Below, one piece after another: positions 23,086 through 35,233 of a DNA stretch of 64,000 bases. Position 1 is the stretch's first letter. Every line of letters starts with the position of its first letter. The DNA comes from Armillaria gallica (taxonomy: Eukaryota; Basidiomycota; Agaricomycetes; Agaricales; Physalacriaceae), in NCBI GenBank assembly GCA_037576215.1, contig JBANDB010000010.1, positions 3,038,001 through 3,102,000 on the forward strand, in the 5' to 3' direction. The translations under genes and the position numbers were made by a program. Under the pieces are notes generated by a model that did no database searches, was not told the DNA's origin, and saw only the letters and a program-made list of their open reading frames with translations.

Positions 23086-24989
23086 TCTTCTAGCTGCTTG
23101 CCAGATGCCGTCAAAGGTGAGTAAAGAGCGTGAAAGCAAACCCAGGAGTTCGTAGGAAATCTATTTTTCCAAGGACATTATATATCGCAATTTAAGCGAA
23201 CGAGCAGCCCATCAGGGGTGGTCCTCTCCATTCTCCAATGACATGATTATCTGTGGAAATTAAAAGGAACCATTCTGACCAGCAATAGAACTCGACATGC
23301 TCACGTTGTCAAGCCGACATTTCCCCGCCAAAAGTACGTATCTAGGCCACCGCAAGCCCTCGACACCGGTTGCGACATCTGATGGGTCCAGCCCGTTATG
23401 CTTATGATCTTGTATTTTGCATCTCGTTTCGTTGGAAGGTGTTGCAGCAAGGGCCTTGTTGATTTCTTTTCTTGGCAATACGTACAATGACCCAAGCCTC
23501 CTGATGCAAATATTTTCACAGATAGAGAAATCTCCGGAGAATGCGGACCCTGAACACAAACACCGCTTGCTCTGGACGAAGAGTTCAAAATTTCCGTCTT
23601 CTTTCTCGCTTGTATTGGCTCAAGCACCGACGTTCCGGCACTCTCGTGGATTTGGGACTCAATGTGCATCCTTAACACCGTTATTTCACTGTCGTTAAGT
23701 GGTGAAAATCAGTATTCGAACTATTCACCCGACGCGTAATTTAGTAGTCCCATTCATTTCGGTTGGTTTGCGGCACAGGATGATTGGACCGTGCCATGCG
23801 AGAACTTCAGATCTCTGTTTCAGTCTCCGCTCGGCTGAAACGGTCCGAGTTCTCCCGCAAAGCTTACCCGGACCAAACGGAATCCCAGGGAGAAAACTCA
23901 CTAGTACTCTAACTCACTAGTACTCTGACATGCTTTGCCGCTCTGTTTCAACAGGAACCTGTATATTTCCATCAGAGATTCATGACTCCCATTTATATAC
24001 GTACATTTAGATCTCCATAGTCCCGGGTCCGTGACGTCGCGGAATGACATGGGTACGAACACAATTGGTTCACAAGATCGCAGTCAAAGTTAAAAAGTGT
24101 AAATCCTTACCTACTTCACCGGCTGCAATCAGTTTTTGAAACATTTGATGGAGAAAACCACGCGCAGCAACCCCAACAGTAGCCCTTCGATGTTCGTGAT
24201 GTTTCTTAAAGATACATGCCCCTGGGCGGGCGCATCTTAAACGGCTTCGAGATTCTCAGCCAAGTCGGCCCGCTGAAGAAGATAAAGAAATCCGGTAGCA
24301 ATGTTTTCCGGCCCATGGCCGCTTTCCAAGGCGGATAGAATGTCAATAGCTTCTGTGATACCTGACACTGAAGCCAAGCGTTCTCTGTCAGTCAAACTTC
24401 AAAGCCCTCAAGCCTCAGCAAAATCGTGGCAAGTGCGGCATATTTCGTCAAATTAATTGGCTGAATAATCTCCTAATTCACCGCACTTTGACAAAGCAGA
24501 CAACTAAGTGATCACGGTATATACTACAATAGAAATTTCGATCACAAGTTCGCACGACGGCCACTCCTTATGTTGCAGACCTTCGTTTCGGTTTCCCCAA
24601 AGATCATTTTCGCCTGTAGAAACAAGCATTTGTAGTACGGACTTATCTTTTCTTGCGCCGTCGGTTTTTTTTCCACACGGAAAAGATTCATGAATGAGAT
24701 CGTATGGCACGGCGCGTCGGACTCGCACATGTTGCGCTGCACGCGGATCAAGCGTATTTAGGAGCTGCAAACAGAAATTCCCGCTGCCTTGGTAAGCGGC
24801 TTCTTATCCTTTGCTATTGACAGCATTTTTGGCTGTAGATTTGGTCAAATCTAATCAATTCAGTTCCCCCCTATCTTTGATATTGTATGGCGTGGGTTTT
24901 CCAGCTCAGAAAGTCCATTTCGTCGTCGTCTGAATGGAAATGTTCCGGCTGCTGATGAGAAATGATCTCGTTCCAATTCTTGCCGCGCA

Positions 24990-25012
24990 CGGTAGGTAGG
25001 TAGGTAGGTAAG
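24990..25012. repeat. Tetranucleotide microsatellite (GGTA units)
   Basis: Four perfect GGTA units and a variant fifth lie between a GC-rich flank and an A/T-rich flank. This is an ordinary short tandem repeat. Confidence 0.7.
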
Positions 25013-26021
25013 TAGTATTACGCGGCAGTGTAAGCTTAGTCGACCAATGATTGCTGTTTCACTAGTCCACACAGTGAACGCCGGTCCCAGATATTACGTA
25101 CACGACAAAGGAAGTAAGTAAGCAGTAAATATGTACATTACAACTTTCATCTGTATGACGCCCGGATCCAACCCTCCGGGATCTTGTAATCAAGATCGAT
25201 CAGCCATACTGCGGGGGCCCATTGAATACATGGAAGCTTTGGGCACGCAGCGACAACGCAACGGTGTACCCTTTGTCCATGAGTTTCAATATGTATCATC
25301 GCAAAAGCTGCGGACGTCGGAAACATTATGGACAGCTATTTGTTGTGGCCATCCATGAAACACTAGATTGTTTACTTTTTGAAGGGTGACTACCACTAAG
25401 CGAACTTTTTTGCTTCTACGCTGCTTATTCTCTGGTCTCAAGACTCGAGTCCAACACCTGTACTCATACTCAAGGAGATTCCGAATACTGTGTATACAGG
25501 CTCGGTCTTATGTGGGTTTTTGGTTCGGTGGCGGTGCATTTTGGATAATTACGTGTGTCGGCCCGCTGGTCCGTACCATGACGTCGCTGTTCGGTTCTCA
25601 CCAGCTCCTGAGCATCGTTGCTCTTCTTACTTTGTTCTTACTTTTTCCGTTGATATCTGCTTGCAGGCGTACTTCTCTCTGCAGCACGTCATGTTTATGC
25701 TATGATGTACATTCGTTATCCTGCTCTGCGCTTCCAATGTCTGTTAACCCGTGTTTCGCTCTGCTTTATTTGATCTCTCTGCTCCCTCCAGCAGCGTTTC
25801 ATCAAATCATGTCCAAAATGCCATCGATAGCCCTCATCTGGCGCTCGTAGCCTCCTTCTCTATCCTCGCCTTAACTCACGCGCATCATTTGTCCTGCACG
25901 TCATCCGAAATGCTGTATGGATGGACAGGCTGGCCAATCCCATTTCATTCCTCAAAGCTGTATCCACCCTGTCGCTTGTCCATCTATAGAGGATCTCCGA
26001 GGAAGGACTTACAGAGACATG

Positions 26022-26048
26022 CCCGTTTAAATTTAAACTTTAAACGGG
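26022..26048. repeat. Perfect 10-bp inverted repeat with 7-nt loop
   Basis: CCCGTTTAAA and its exact complement flank a 7-nt loop, itself also rich in TTTAAA. A hairpin is possible; there is no adjacent gene to assign it to. Confidence 0.6.
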
Positions 26049-26589
26049 GAATCGCAGGGGGGTTCCCTCGGTGGTCTTCCGCGCGGTTACGTTCAGGTTC
26101 AGGTACGTGCCTCATGGACTGCATCGACAACACACACATCTCGTTTCTAGCTTATCTATGGCCACTTCCACTCTTAGAGCCCGCCTGTTTGATACAGTGG
26201 CCTTGTAGGCAGCCCTGTCGCTTACCACACTGACGCCTTCTCAAGCATTTAATACTATCCATCGTTTATAATGTACAAATTTCGTAATGAACAGGATCTT
26301 AAGGATCATCACAATACCGACGGCACACACCAATTTATTCCGTAAATTAGTGCCTCACTCTCGCCCTGTGTTCAGCGAATCACGGAAAGTATGCTTGGTG
26401 GTTTGACTGCTGCCCCTGACGCCGCTACCCCAAGGCGTTGACGACGATGACTTTCCTTGACGCACAAGCTACACTTAGAGATCATCTCTTGCCGATGAGG
26501 TGGACGTACTTTCTAATGACATATAGATACCAATAGCGTGTTTCTGGCGACCCTTGAATCCAATTGGTACTGCGCTAGGTGTACCCTTA

Positions 26590-26712
26590 GCAAAGAAGGA
26601 CAATATCACGCATACCAGACGCACAAAAGCCAAGAGTTTACATCACAGATGCAGGCCATTCTTGCCTTCCAGACTTCCAGTCCAGCAGGGACATCCATTT
26701 GAGGAGCCATGG
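26590..26712 (+). repeat. Dispersed repeat R4, copy 2
   Basis: Partner of 20565-20690, in the same orientation. It ends about 150 bp before the duplicated nucleotidyltransferase segment begins. Confidence 0.65.
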
Positions 26713-26942
26713 AGGAAGGAAAGAAGCGACGAGGGCGGTCAAGCATCACAATAAAGGCATTCAAACGAAACACCTGAGTAGTAACACGTTCCATGATTTG
26801 CAATTTCAATTTGCTATCTATTCACAAGATCACTATTCCGGAGCAAAATCAGCACAGTGCCGAAATTGACTCGAGTCGTCTTTCATTGTAACAGTCACCA
26901 TCTGTTCACCTCTTCGAGTCGTTCCCTGGTTCAACCACTCCT

Positions 26943-27843
26943 ATGGACGTAGAAGAGCCTTTTCTTGGTCTGCTTATCGTTATATCTGACGATGAGGATG
27001 ACAGGCGGGATACAACAAGATCCCGTAATTCGTTATCTGTAACGCTGAACGTGTGTATCTCGATTTCCGTCGCCGCAACCTCGAATTCTCGAGCAAGTCC
27101 TGTGATTCCAACGCGCGGTTCACGAGCTGTCGTATTTCGCGCTGCAAAACACGTTACTCGTATCCTTAGAAGGGGGGCTACACATTTGCGATCCTCGGGA
27201 GTACGGCTTGCTACCTTTATGGAAATAACTGCTTACCAAATGCGATTTGACTACTGCTCGTAATGTCTTCTTCGTGATATTGACAAAGTGGTACGAGGAT
27301 ATCGACATAGTAATGTTATCGCACACCTGCGATCTAAAGTTGCTGAAGAGAATTTTGGTTACCGAGAATCCGCATCATTTCCAGCTTGTGGACGCCAAGA
27401 CACCCGGCGCTACGTGGAAGGTCCTGTGGTACCAAGATTACGTAGAAGGTAAACTGGCGAAGACCAAGGTCGATATCCTCAAGCCGGGGGTATTGCACCT
27501 GCCGATGACATTTTCAGAGGCTATAGTCGATAGGCAGGGACTTCCGGTCGTTCCCATGTCGATCCGTCTCCTGCATAAGCTCCAAGGATGGAAGGATAAC
27601 ATGGACTCCGACCTACCGCGTCTTCGGAGCAAGCAGGACGCCGATGTGGGAGATATATGCTCGTTGTTGAAGATCATCATTGAGGGAATGAGCATCCATG
27701 AAAGGACAAATGCAACACATTGGAAAAGGTTCGCACTGGAGCGGTTTGATGAAGGATTCCGAGATGATACAGGACGTTGGGTGGAGTTGTTTTGCGAGAG
27801 ATTTCCAGAGTACCAGGATATGTGGAAGACACTCGGTTGGTAG
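26943..27843 (+). pseudogene. Nucleotidyltransferase-fold protein, copy 1 (GC donor, frame break)
   Basis: The central part reads GGYTFAILGSTACYLYGN, then after a 56-nt intron (27242-27297) DIDIVML, the GS...DxD signature of MNT/AbiEii-like minimal nucleotidyltransferases. The C-terminal exon 27298-27843 is open for 181 codons (ATWKVLWYQDYVEG, KVDILKPGVLHLP, LLHKLQGWKDNMDS) and ends at KTLGW. This matches a family frequent in Agaricomycetes and annotated as hypothetical. The N-terminal frame from ATG 26943 reaches RAAKHVTRILRRG, but the signature frame is displaced by one base at a run of six G (about 27173-27178). The intron starts GC (GCGATT), far from consensus, while the acceptor GAG|GAT keeps the frame. 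A second copy lies at 34.3-35.2 kb. It may be dying, or suffer one assembly error plus a weak GC-AG intron. Confidence 0.65.
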
Positions 27844-29404
27844 ATTTGTTTATCAGTTTATTTTTTTGTATTGATACAATATTTCCGGCTCGCTCTTTGC
27901 TTCCGAGTGTCCTGTAGGGTAGTCGGCCTATGTAAGTAGCCAAGAAAGTGACGCTTCCATAAGTCTATCTAGAGCTCTTCCTACGTTCAACGTTCAGGAG
28001 ATATAAGGTGTTCCCTAGCATTCCACGACGCGACGTTAAATCTTTATTTTGAGACGCATGACAACCTCAGGACGGAATAAAGTGTTGGACATTCGAACAT
28101 AGAAAGCGGATTACTCACGGATATGTTACTGACCTCTCGTCGCAGAGCTTTATCTCAACAGACTGTGCACCCTTTAGCAAGCTTGAGTCAATCAAAAATC
28201 GCACTTCGAACAAATCTCGGAACAATGATACTCACATCCGCTATCCGACTCGTGGATTGAACCATGCCATTGACTATTTACCCCTTGTAGTCGTAAGTAT
28301 AAACACGCGAATGGTTGTGTAGTGACAGCTTAAATACCTGCAATCGAGGAGGGAAAGACCATGCAAATAGCCCGGCACTTGAATGATCTGCGATCAGAAG
28401 GATTGTTCTGCTCCCATGGGCTACATCTCGCTTAATTAAAAATGGATCTTCCGCTTCCACATTGAAGACAAAGCACTGTCGAAATCAGCTAGATCTGAAA
28501 CCTCGTTGTTAACGATCAGACTCAGGAGCTAACGTTTGAAACAAAGACAAGGGGAAAGGATGAAGTCAAGGTATCCCTCAAAGAGAGACGTAGATGGAAG
28601 GATAAATGGTGACTCGGAGTATTGTGTGCTGTGGCATGTCGTGCTAGGAGACAAGTGGCACAGCACACAAGTCAGAAGATGGTTCCCGTCGAAAGCATTG
28701 GATGATTTTTGGTCTATAGACGGTTCGTACGGGTCCTCAAGATATCATCTACGGCTTCTGGGGAACGACATGGTGGATAACAATAAGATAACGACGGATG
28801 CTCCGCACAGATTGAAAAGTCAGACTATATAACAGCAACAAGTGTATATGCGCCTAAAAACAGGAGTAGGCACACGGTAATCAAAGGCTGAGTAAAATAC
28901 TCATACCAGTACGGTCTAGAGACAAAGTCATGGCACATACTGGCTATACGATATCCAGGTTGTCACGAGGGAGAAATGGAGGCAACTTATATACTCACGG
29001 CCACCTGGGTATCTTTTTGTCACTACGCAATGACTAAGGTGTTTACATCCTCCAGGGTAGTTCGGACTAAGCTCGCGGATAAGCAGGCAAGAATACAGCT
29101 CGAGAAAGAGAGCATACCCTGGCATCTCGTTGACATCTAAATGGGCGTGTGTTTTAAGTCACAGTGCCCTCCATCTTCATTCCCTGCTTGAAAGCCTTGG
29201 TCCATGTCGGGGTGGATAGGAAGGACACCTCTCCGTGGTCTATCAAAATGTTAGCCTTGATGTTTGCTTGAGCTAATTTGAATGACAAACGTACATCGCT
29301 AGCCTAGCATGAGCACCTGGCGTAGAAGCGTTGATAAGGTACCACGAGTGTACGATGATGTTGATATTGGTGGTGAATCATGATCGAAAAGAGACAACGA
29401 GATC
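27844..29404. other. No gene recognised; fragment of the 37-57 kb repeat unit at 28.9-29.35 kb
   Basis: The nucleotidyltransferase duplication continues to about 27.95 kb. From about 28920 to 29350 the DNA resembles part of the large repeat units (shared 'CCAGGTTGTCAC', 'CACTA.GCAATGACTAA' and 'TCTATCAAAA'), compare 42.1, 50.98 and 55.5 kb. The remaining small frames are not supported. Confidence 0.45.
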
Positions 29405-29767
29405 ACGGTCGTAGTGCCATGGACAGATTCTTAGGCTGCCGACATGCCGCCAGCGGAATGTCAATTGCGTACAAAAGTTGTTTAAAGGGAAAACTATGTC
29501 TGCCACTCAGGTTCAACTCACTGCCATCACCTTTAAAATCTCGTCGTCGCAATATAAATCCTGACCCGCCTGTACTGGCGTCATACCAGGAAATCCCATC
29601 GCATTCTAAGCTTGAAGGCATTAAACGAGCTAAATCTGACGTCGACGTGTAGGAGACAAGTTGGAATTGTGGCACAGCACAGCGTAGCTCTTCAAGGTTC
29701 GTAATAATGTACTCAAGCTGCCGCAATAAGTATAGAATGGCATATTCAGACGAGCTACTCCGAAACC
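29405..29767 (+). repeat. Upstream part of the F-box segmental duplication, copy 1
   Basis: This aligns with about 57425-57773: both carry 'TTCTTAGGCTGCCGA', 'CTGCCACTCAG' and 'GGCACAGCACAGC' in the same order and end at the F-box start codon. The promoter was therefore copied together with the gene. Confidence 0.8.
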
Positions 29768-31321
29768 ATGCATCACTTGGGTGACGAATATCTCATTCCT
29801 CCCCATGTTTCCATACACCTGGAAAGCAGCGACGCGCCGCATGATATAGACATAGCATATATTACAGCCTCTTTACGTGACATTAGCCAAGCAATCGAGA
29901 AGGCTGATGAAGAAGAAAAAGAGCTCTCGAGAGCCCTCGAAACCTTGCGGAAGCGACGTGCCTCAATGCTAGAAACACAGTCCAAACTTATCTCTCCTCT
30001 TCGTCGCTTTCCCGCTGAAATTCTATCTGAGATTTTCCACCATACCGTTGAACGAGGCGGCTACTCCGTCCTGAACACCTCCGATGGTCCCTGGTCTCTC
30101 AGCCACGTCAGTCGTTATTGGAGAGCCACTGCACTGACATGTTCTGGGGCCCTTTGGTCTAATCTATTTATCGGCATTAATAACCGCAACTGTCCCAAGA
30201 AGGATCATCTTTCCCTTCTCCAAACATGTCTCACTCGATCCCGCAGTCATAACATTTCGGTGAACTTCGATTACCCAGAACCGGTACCGACTTTGAAACG
30301 CAGAGCCATAAAAATCGCCCAGTTGCTTATAGACAACTGCGAACGCTGGTACTCATTGGAAATCTCAAACCACTCTTTGGAGATCAACAGCCGTCTCGGT
30401 AAAGTCCGTGGTCTTATCCCGAACTTGACACATCTTGTCATCCACAGCGGACCTCTTCGCGCATCACCTATAGCAGCATTTGAATTGGCTCCGCAGTTGC
30501 GTACTGTGAAGATTCATGGTGGTTTGGCTGTAGTCCTTGGTCGCGGAAATCCTTCCCTTACTTCATATGAGAACTACCGTAGGTTGCCGCCAAGGGATAG
30601 TCTTGGCTCATACCTCGCTATTCTTCGCTCATGCCAACACCTACAAACGTTCACAAGCCTCCATGCGTACCCCTCTTGGATATCGGATGCAGAAAATCCC
30701 TCGATTATCTTACCACAGCTTCGACACTTCCAATGGTCACACAGGGACTTGATTCAAAGTGTGACGACACCGAATCTGGAGAGCTTCCACTTGGATAATT
30801 CTCATTTCGTTCTTTCCGATTCACTCTTGAATATCCGTGAATTGTTCCTTCGGTCGAGATGTTCGGGACTTTCCAAGCTCACACTCTCAGACGTCATGAT
30901 GACTAGCCATATCTTGGATATCCTGCCTTTAGTACCAGCGCTCGCGGTGCTTCAGTTCCAATTTTCTGACTGGCGAGATAGAGACGCCCAAGAAGATATT
31001 CTTCACAACATGTTTCAACAAATGACAGGCGACAATGACGTTGGAACCCTGAAAGTAGTTCCAAATCTTCGGGAGCTTTCCTTCACGATAGGTCCGGTGC
31101 ACGAAAGTAGGGATCCGCATTTCACCCCCGTTTTATGCTTTGATAGGATCTTCGTTGACATGGTTGCCTCGCGTGCAACGACGTTAATGAAAGTGGAGGT
31201 TAGAGCCTCCATTCCAGGTGGCATTTGGTCTCCGGTGCAAGTATCAGTCTTCGAAAACTTACGCAAGGATGGTATGGATGTATTGTTGAAAAGTTTAGGG
31301 CCGTGTGATCTTCCCTTGTAG
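29768..31321 (+). CDS. F-box-like protein, copy 1 (intact)
   Basis: A single exon encodes 517 residues. An N-terminal coiled coil (about residues 35-75: AIEKADEEEKELSRALETLR then KRRASMLETQSKL) precedes an F-box-like domain at about 78-130 (SPLRRFPAEILSEIFHHTV, SLSHVSRYWRATALTC, LWSNLFI). The remaining ~390 residues are leucine-rich without regular repeats, like the C-terminal substrate-binding halves of the large Agaricomycete F-box families. Such proteins connect SCF ubiquitin ligases via Skp1 to targets; here target and partner are inferred only. The start is at MHHLGDEYLIPP, and the same start is conserved in the 57.8 kb copy. The frame is unbroken and the stop is at 31319-31321. Confidence 0.85.
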   Translation: MHHLGDEYLIPPHVSIHLESSDAPHDIDIAYITASLRDISQAIEKADEEEKELSRALETLRKRRASMLETQSKLISPLRRFPAEILSEIFHHTVERGGYSVLNTSDGPWSLSHVSRYWRATALTCSGALWSNLFIGINNRNCPKKDHLSLLQTCLTRSRSHNISVNFDYPEPVPTLKRRAIKIAQLLIDNCERWYSLEISNHSLEINSRLGKVRGLIPNLTHLVIHSGPLRASPIAAFELAPQLRTVKIHGGLAVVLGRGNPSLTSYENYRRLPPRDSLGSYLAILRSCQHLQTFTSLHAYPSWISDAENPSIILPQLRHFQWSHRDLIQSVTTPNLESFHLDNSHFVLSDSLLNIRELFLRSRCSGLSKLTLSDVMMTSHILDILPLVPALAVLQFQFSDWRDRDAQEDILHNMFQQMTGDNDVGTLKVVPNLRELSFTIGPVHESRDPHFTPVLCFDRIFVDMVASRATTLMKVEVRASIPGGIWSPVQVSVFENLRKDGMDVLLKSLGPCDLPL

Positions 31322-31389
31322 CAATAGGTTAACCCTACAAGCGGGGAGGCTAGACTATTCCATCATTTATGGACATTGTATATAAGAAC

Positions 31390-31970
31390 ATCTTCACCTC
31401 GAGCTCGCTCTCTCTCGATTAGGACCATATATTTTACTCCTTTTCTCTCCTGTCTCCTTTCGTCTCTGCTTATCCTTGTCCGTCCTGAACTTTGAACCAG
31501 CCAGTAGTAAGTACACTCGACGCTGGATCTCAGAGGACATTGCGGATAGGATATGTGATGGCCGAGGATCCGTCATCAAAGGAGGAGAAGTGTATCCGGG
31601 TCCGAATAATTGAAATTCCAAAGGGAGTAGCGAGCGAGGTAAGGACTATATTGATAATTGCATGAGCTACGCGAAAGACTATCTTACAATCGGGCTTGGC
31701 TTCAAGTAGCGACCCGGTAAAATGTATTAGGTACTCGCACATTGCATCAAGTCAAAGGATAACGTGGTCCACGACTAAGATTTTGAAGAAGAAAAGAAAA
31801 AGATGAGCGGCAGTCGAAAGTTTTCGTCGAATACTTAGCGGACCCACAATGAATGGAATATATTCCCACCGGTGTATTGATTGAGCAACTAGGGAAATGC
31901 CGACGAGTACATGCTTGTAATCGGGGATTTTTGGGGTTGCAATGAAGACGAACTTCGGGTCGGGATGTGC
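31390..31970 (-). repeat. HNH-gene 5' end and promoter, copy 2 of 3
   Basis: On the minus strand the HNH start recurs as MTDPRPSHILSAMSSEIQRR at about 31518-31582, followed by a different downstream sequence, so only the first exon and promoter survive. Upstream DNA matches 18.8-19.1 kb as far as about 31960. The 31395-31510 part also matches 52.92-53.03 kb ('ACCATATATTTT' and 'CCAGTAGTAAGTAC'). Confidence 0.75.
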
Positions 31971-33170
31971 ATGAGAGAATCATATCAGGTTTCAATTCGA
32001 GTGTTTGTGGTTCCAAATCGGCAGGCAGAAGGCAGAATTTACGTGTCTGCCGAAATGTGACGGCAAGCATCCCAATTTCAAATCATGTCAAATCATGGAA
32101 CATGCTACTCACGTGTACGCTTTGATTGCACGGATTGTTTGATGATTGTTGACACGCCACTTCTTACTTCCTTTCTCCGACGTTCCATGCAGCGATTCCC
32201 TTTCGATCCATCCACTTGGGTGGCCTGTACGCGTGGCGTGCTGGGTATACGTATCTTCGAGTTTAACCTCTGGTGTGCGCGATATTGTCCTTGCTTGACG
32301 AAAATTGTGTAATATTTGTTCACAGTTCGTCGTTGGAGAGCCGCGACAACCTCTGGACTGGAAAGATTTGGAAAGTGGACGTGTACAGCCCGATATGTCA
32401 CAACGAAGCAGAACATTGTGAGTGCAAAAGTCTTGGAAAGAGTTATCTTTCTTGAACCTTCTGTATCAGCATCTATGCACCTTTATCCTGGTCCTCTAGC
32501 CTTTGCGCACGTCGAACATCACACTCCGAACAGTGAAAGGTGTTGGGAGGTTCCGGTCTGGGTTGTCGTGCAGGACTGCAACAACGATGACATGGTACTA
32601 TCGACTCGCAACCGGACCGGTAACCAGGTTGCTTCCGACTCGGTTGTCGTATATCGCGCCAACAGCTCACGTCTCCTGCATTACCGTGGCTGAGGAAACT
32701 GGACATGCCTGTGATAAAGGTGCGCTATACTCGCTTGTTTGAAACCTACGGATAATTGACTCTGGTTCCGGCGTAGCGGGGATCGTGAATATCGCTGTTT
32801 ATTGGGTCGTGCAAGCTTGCGAGTTCGATGGCATATATGACATCTTTCATATCTTCCAAGCAACCGTCATTCGAAGTGTCATCGGAAATCATCGCCCTCC
32901 TTGGCGATACTGTGAACCCCTCCGACGTCGTCTCTTACCAGTCCTTCATAGACGGTAGGGCTACCATTATCTCCCTCCTCAGCCGCCCATACTCGCCGAC
33001 TTCAAAAGGTACAAACCCCCAACTTTACGTCAGTTAGCTTGTACACCGGCACGACACTCATGGATCTTGCCTTTTGGCGGGTAGCCTAAGCTCGCGAGTT
33101 TGATGGAATGCTACTCTGCCCTACCTTGAATTCAACTTTATCAACTTCTGGGACTACACTGTGAGTCGCG
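31971..33170. other. No gene recognised
   Basis: Overlapping small frames on both strands (32105-32742) show no domain. Nothing repeated was identified here. Confidence 0.35.
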
Positions 33171-34110
33171 TTCTTTACATAGTGTCGTCTGATGAAGCGC
33201 ACATTCCCCTTGCACTTGACGGCCCCGTTGGGCTGGATGCGCGAAGCTGTTGCGTCCGTAATTGCTCATTCTGAGAACACCTCGCGTGCTTTCGATAGTA
33301 TCAGATTTCACTGACGAGATTATTTTTTTTAGATTTTTGATGGGACTTCACTTTGAGGTAAGCAAGAATTCATTCCCTCTTCCCATGATGGCATACAGTT
33401 GTCTATTCTCAGAGGTACCAACACGATGAGACTCTTCCTCTCTGATTCATTTCCTTTGCATCTTCTCTGTATGATTTTGTACGGAGGTTCACGGTACAGA
33501 GTCCTACTTCTATCAATATCGATGTTGCTAAACGGCCCCGAAGCTCTAAGGACAAGCGCCAAGCTGAAATCAAGGTGCTGAACCCGCTTCTTTGAGTTCT
33601 GCCGTACTGATACAAGTTTATTACCAGATATGCGCCATGTCCCAGACCGGATACTGAGAACTAGAGCAACGCGGTCTTCTATTCCGGGTAGAGTCCGGAT
33701 GCTGCTTTGCCTGGGGGTGCGGCGTTGCGGTTCGGCCGACTATTCCGTTTGATCCTGTAATCGTAATCGTTACTATTGGTAGCTATGCTGTCTCTGACAA
33801 TTCTCAATCAGACGAGGCCTTTATACACTTTCATGGTCGCGAATAATGGACTTTCCTCTATCATTGTTTGGACACTTGTACGTATCAAGATCGTTCATAT
33901 TTGGTATGCGGGCAGATTTCACGGCGTACTTTGACACACCGAGACGTACTTCACCGAGATCAACATAGCCTTAGATAACACTGTCACCACTCACTGTCAA
34001 GTAGACCATCCTCCGCCCTTTGAGACCCACTATGAGGAGGAAACTCAAAAGTCGAGCTGATCGTCTCTTACGAGGGTCTCAACGGATGCATATTAACTAG
34101 TACTCTTCTT
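33171..34110 (+). pseudogene. Third decayed copy of the M35-linked block (copy C)
   Basis: At 33190-33250 the DNA matches 10330-10390 (GCACATTCCC and GACGGCCCCGTT), and at about 34003-34035 'ACCATCCTCC...GAGACCCACTATGA' matches the zinc-helix region of the peptidase remnants at 2.38 and 12.55 kb. Between them no readable exon remains, and the helix no longer encodes HExxH. I treat it as a heavily decayed third copy; the assignment depends on short matches. Confidence 0.4.
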
Positions 34111-34336
34111 CCTTGCTACAGTACCTATCGTCGGCACCCCAGCTGCTGTGTCGTCGAATATGTACCTGACGTGTCACGCTTGGAATGACTCAGGCTTCAA
34201 TGTCGTTGGATGGAGTTGCTTGCATTATTTGAAATTCCAAGGTCGACGCGGTGCCGAAATTGACACCGGTTTTCTTTCCTTATAACAGTCACCATCTGTT
34301 TACCTCTTCGACTCGTTCTCAGCTAGAATCACTCCT

Positions 34337-35233
34337 ATGGGCATAGAGCGGCGTTTCTCTGGTCTGGCTATCTCCAGACCGTGGATACCTGATGGTACGT
34401 ATGACAGGCGAAGATCACAGTCTTCGTCTTTGTTCCCACCGAGATCTCATACCTCACTGTCGCCGCAACCTCGACTTCTCCAGCTGATCCGGTGATTTCA
34501 ACTCGTGGTCCCAGAGCTGTTGTATTTCGCGCCGCGAAAGAACTTACTCGCATCCTTAAAGAGGGGGCTACACATTTGCGATCCTCGGGAGTACGGCTTG
34601 CTACCTTTACGGAAATGACCGCTTACCAAATGTGAGTTGACTACTACTCGTAATATCTTCTTCGTGATACTGACACGGTGGTACTAAGATATTGACATAG
34701 TGATGTCATCTCACACCTGCGATCTAGAGTTGTTGAAAGAAATTTTGGCTACCGAGCACCCGAATCGTTTCCAGCTTGTGGACGCCAAGACACCTGGCGC
34801 TACGTGGAAGGTCCTGTGGTACCACGACTACGTAGAAGGGAAACTGGAGAAAACCAAAGTCGATATCCTCAAACCGGGGGTGTTACACCTCCCGATGATA
34901 TTTTCAGAGGCTATCGTTGAGAAGCAGGGATTCTCAGTCATCCCCATGTCAATCTTGCTGCTGCACAAACTCCAAGGATGGAAGGATAACATGGACTCTG
35001 ACCTACCGCGACTTCGGAACAAGTGCGATGCGGATGCTGGAGATATATGCTCGCTGTTGGAGATCATCTTTGAGGGTATGAGTGCACAGGAGAGGAAGAA
35101 CTCGACGCACTGGAAACGATTTGCCCTGGAGCGGTTCGATGAAGAATTCCGAGGAGAAACGGAGCGTCGGGTGAGGCTGTTTTGTTCGATATATCCCGAG
35201 TACCGGGAGATGTGGAAGAAGCTCGGCTGGTAG
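34337..35233 (+). pseudogene. Nucleotidyltransferase-fold protein, copy 2 (broken acceptor, frame break)
   Basis: This copy aligns with 26.9-27.95 kb from about 34250 to 35370. VVFRAAKELTRILKEG is followed, one base out of frame at a run of five G (about 34563-34567), by GGYTFAILGSTACYLYGN and after the intron by DIDIVM. The intron 34632-34687 is again 56 nt and has a perfect donor (GTGAGT), but the frame-preserving acceptor reads TAA instead of TAG/GAG; the AG one base downstream would shift the frame. The last exon, 34688-35233, is open for 181 codons and strongly conserved (KVDILKPGVLHLP, LLHKLQGWKDNMDSDLPRLR). The N-terminal frame contains a stop near 34494. Function as for copy 1. Expression of the conserved last exon alone is possible but unproven. 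Confidence 0.65.

Larger units (their letters stand above)
23086..26589. other. Long stretch without a recognised gene
   Basis: Open frames at 23417-23698, 25386-25850 and 25751-26233 show no domain. A short tetranucleotide tract (TAGG units) lies at about 24990-25012. A perfect inverted repeat lies at 26022-26048. The 25386-25850 frame is hydrophobic in places but has no homologous copy or splice series to support it. Confidence 0.35.

Noticed and set aside
25386..26233. Overlapping 154- and 160-codon frames as genes
   Set aside because: They overlap in different frames, show no domain, paralogue or splice structure, and fit chance open frames in a low-stop region.
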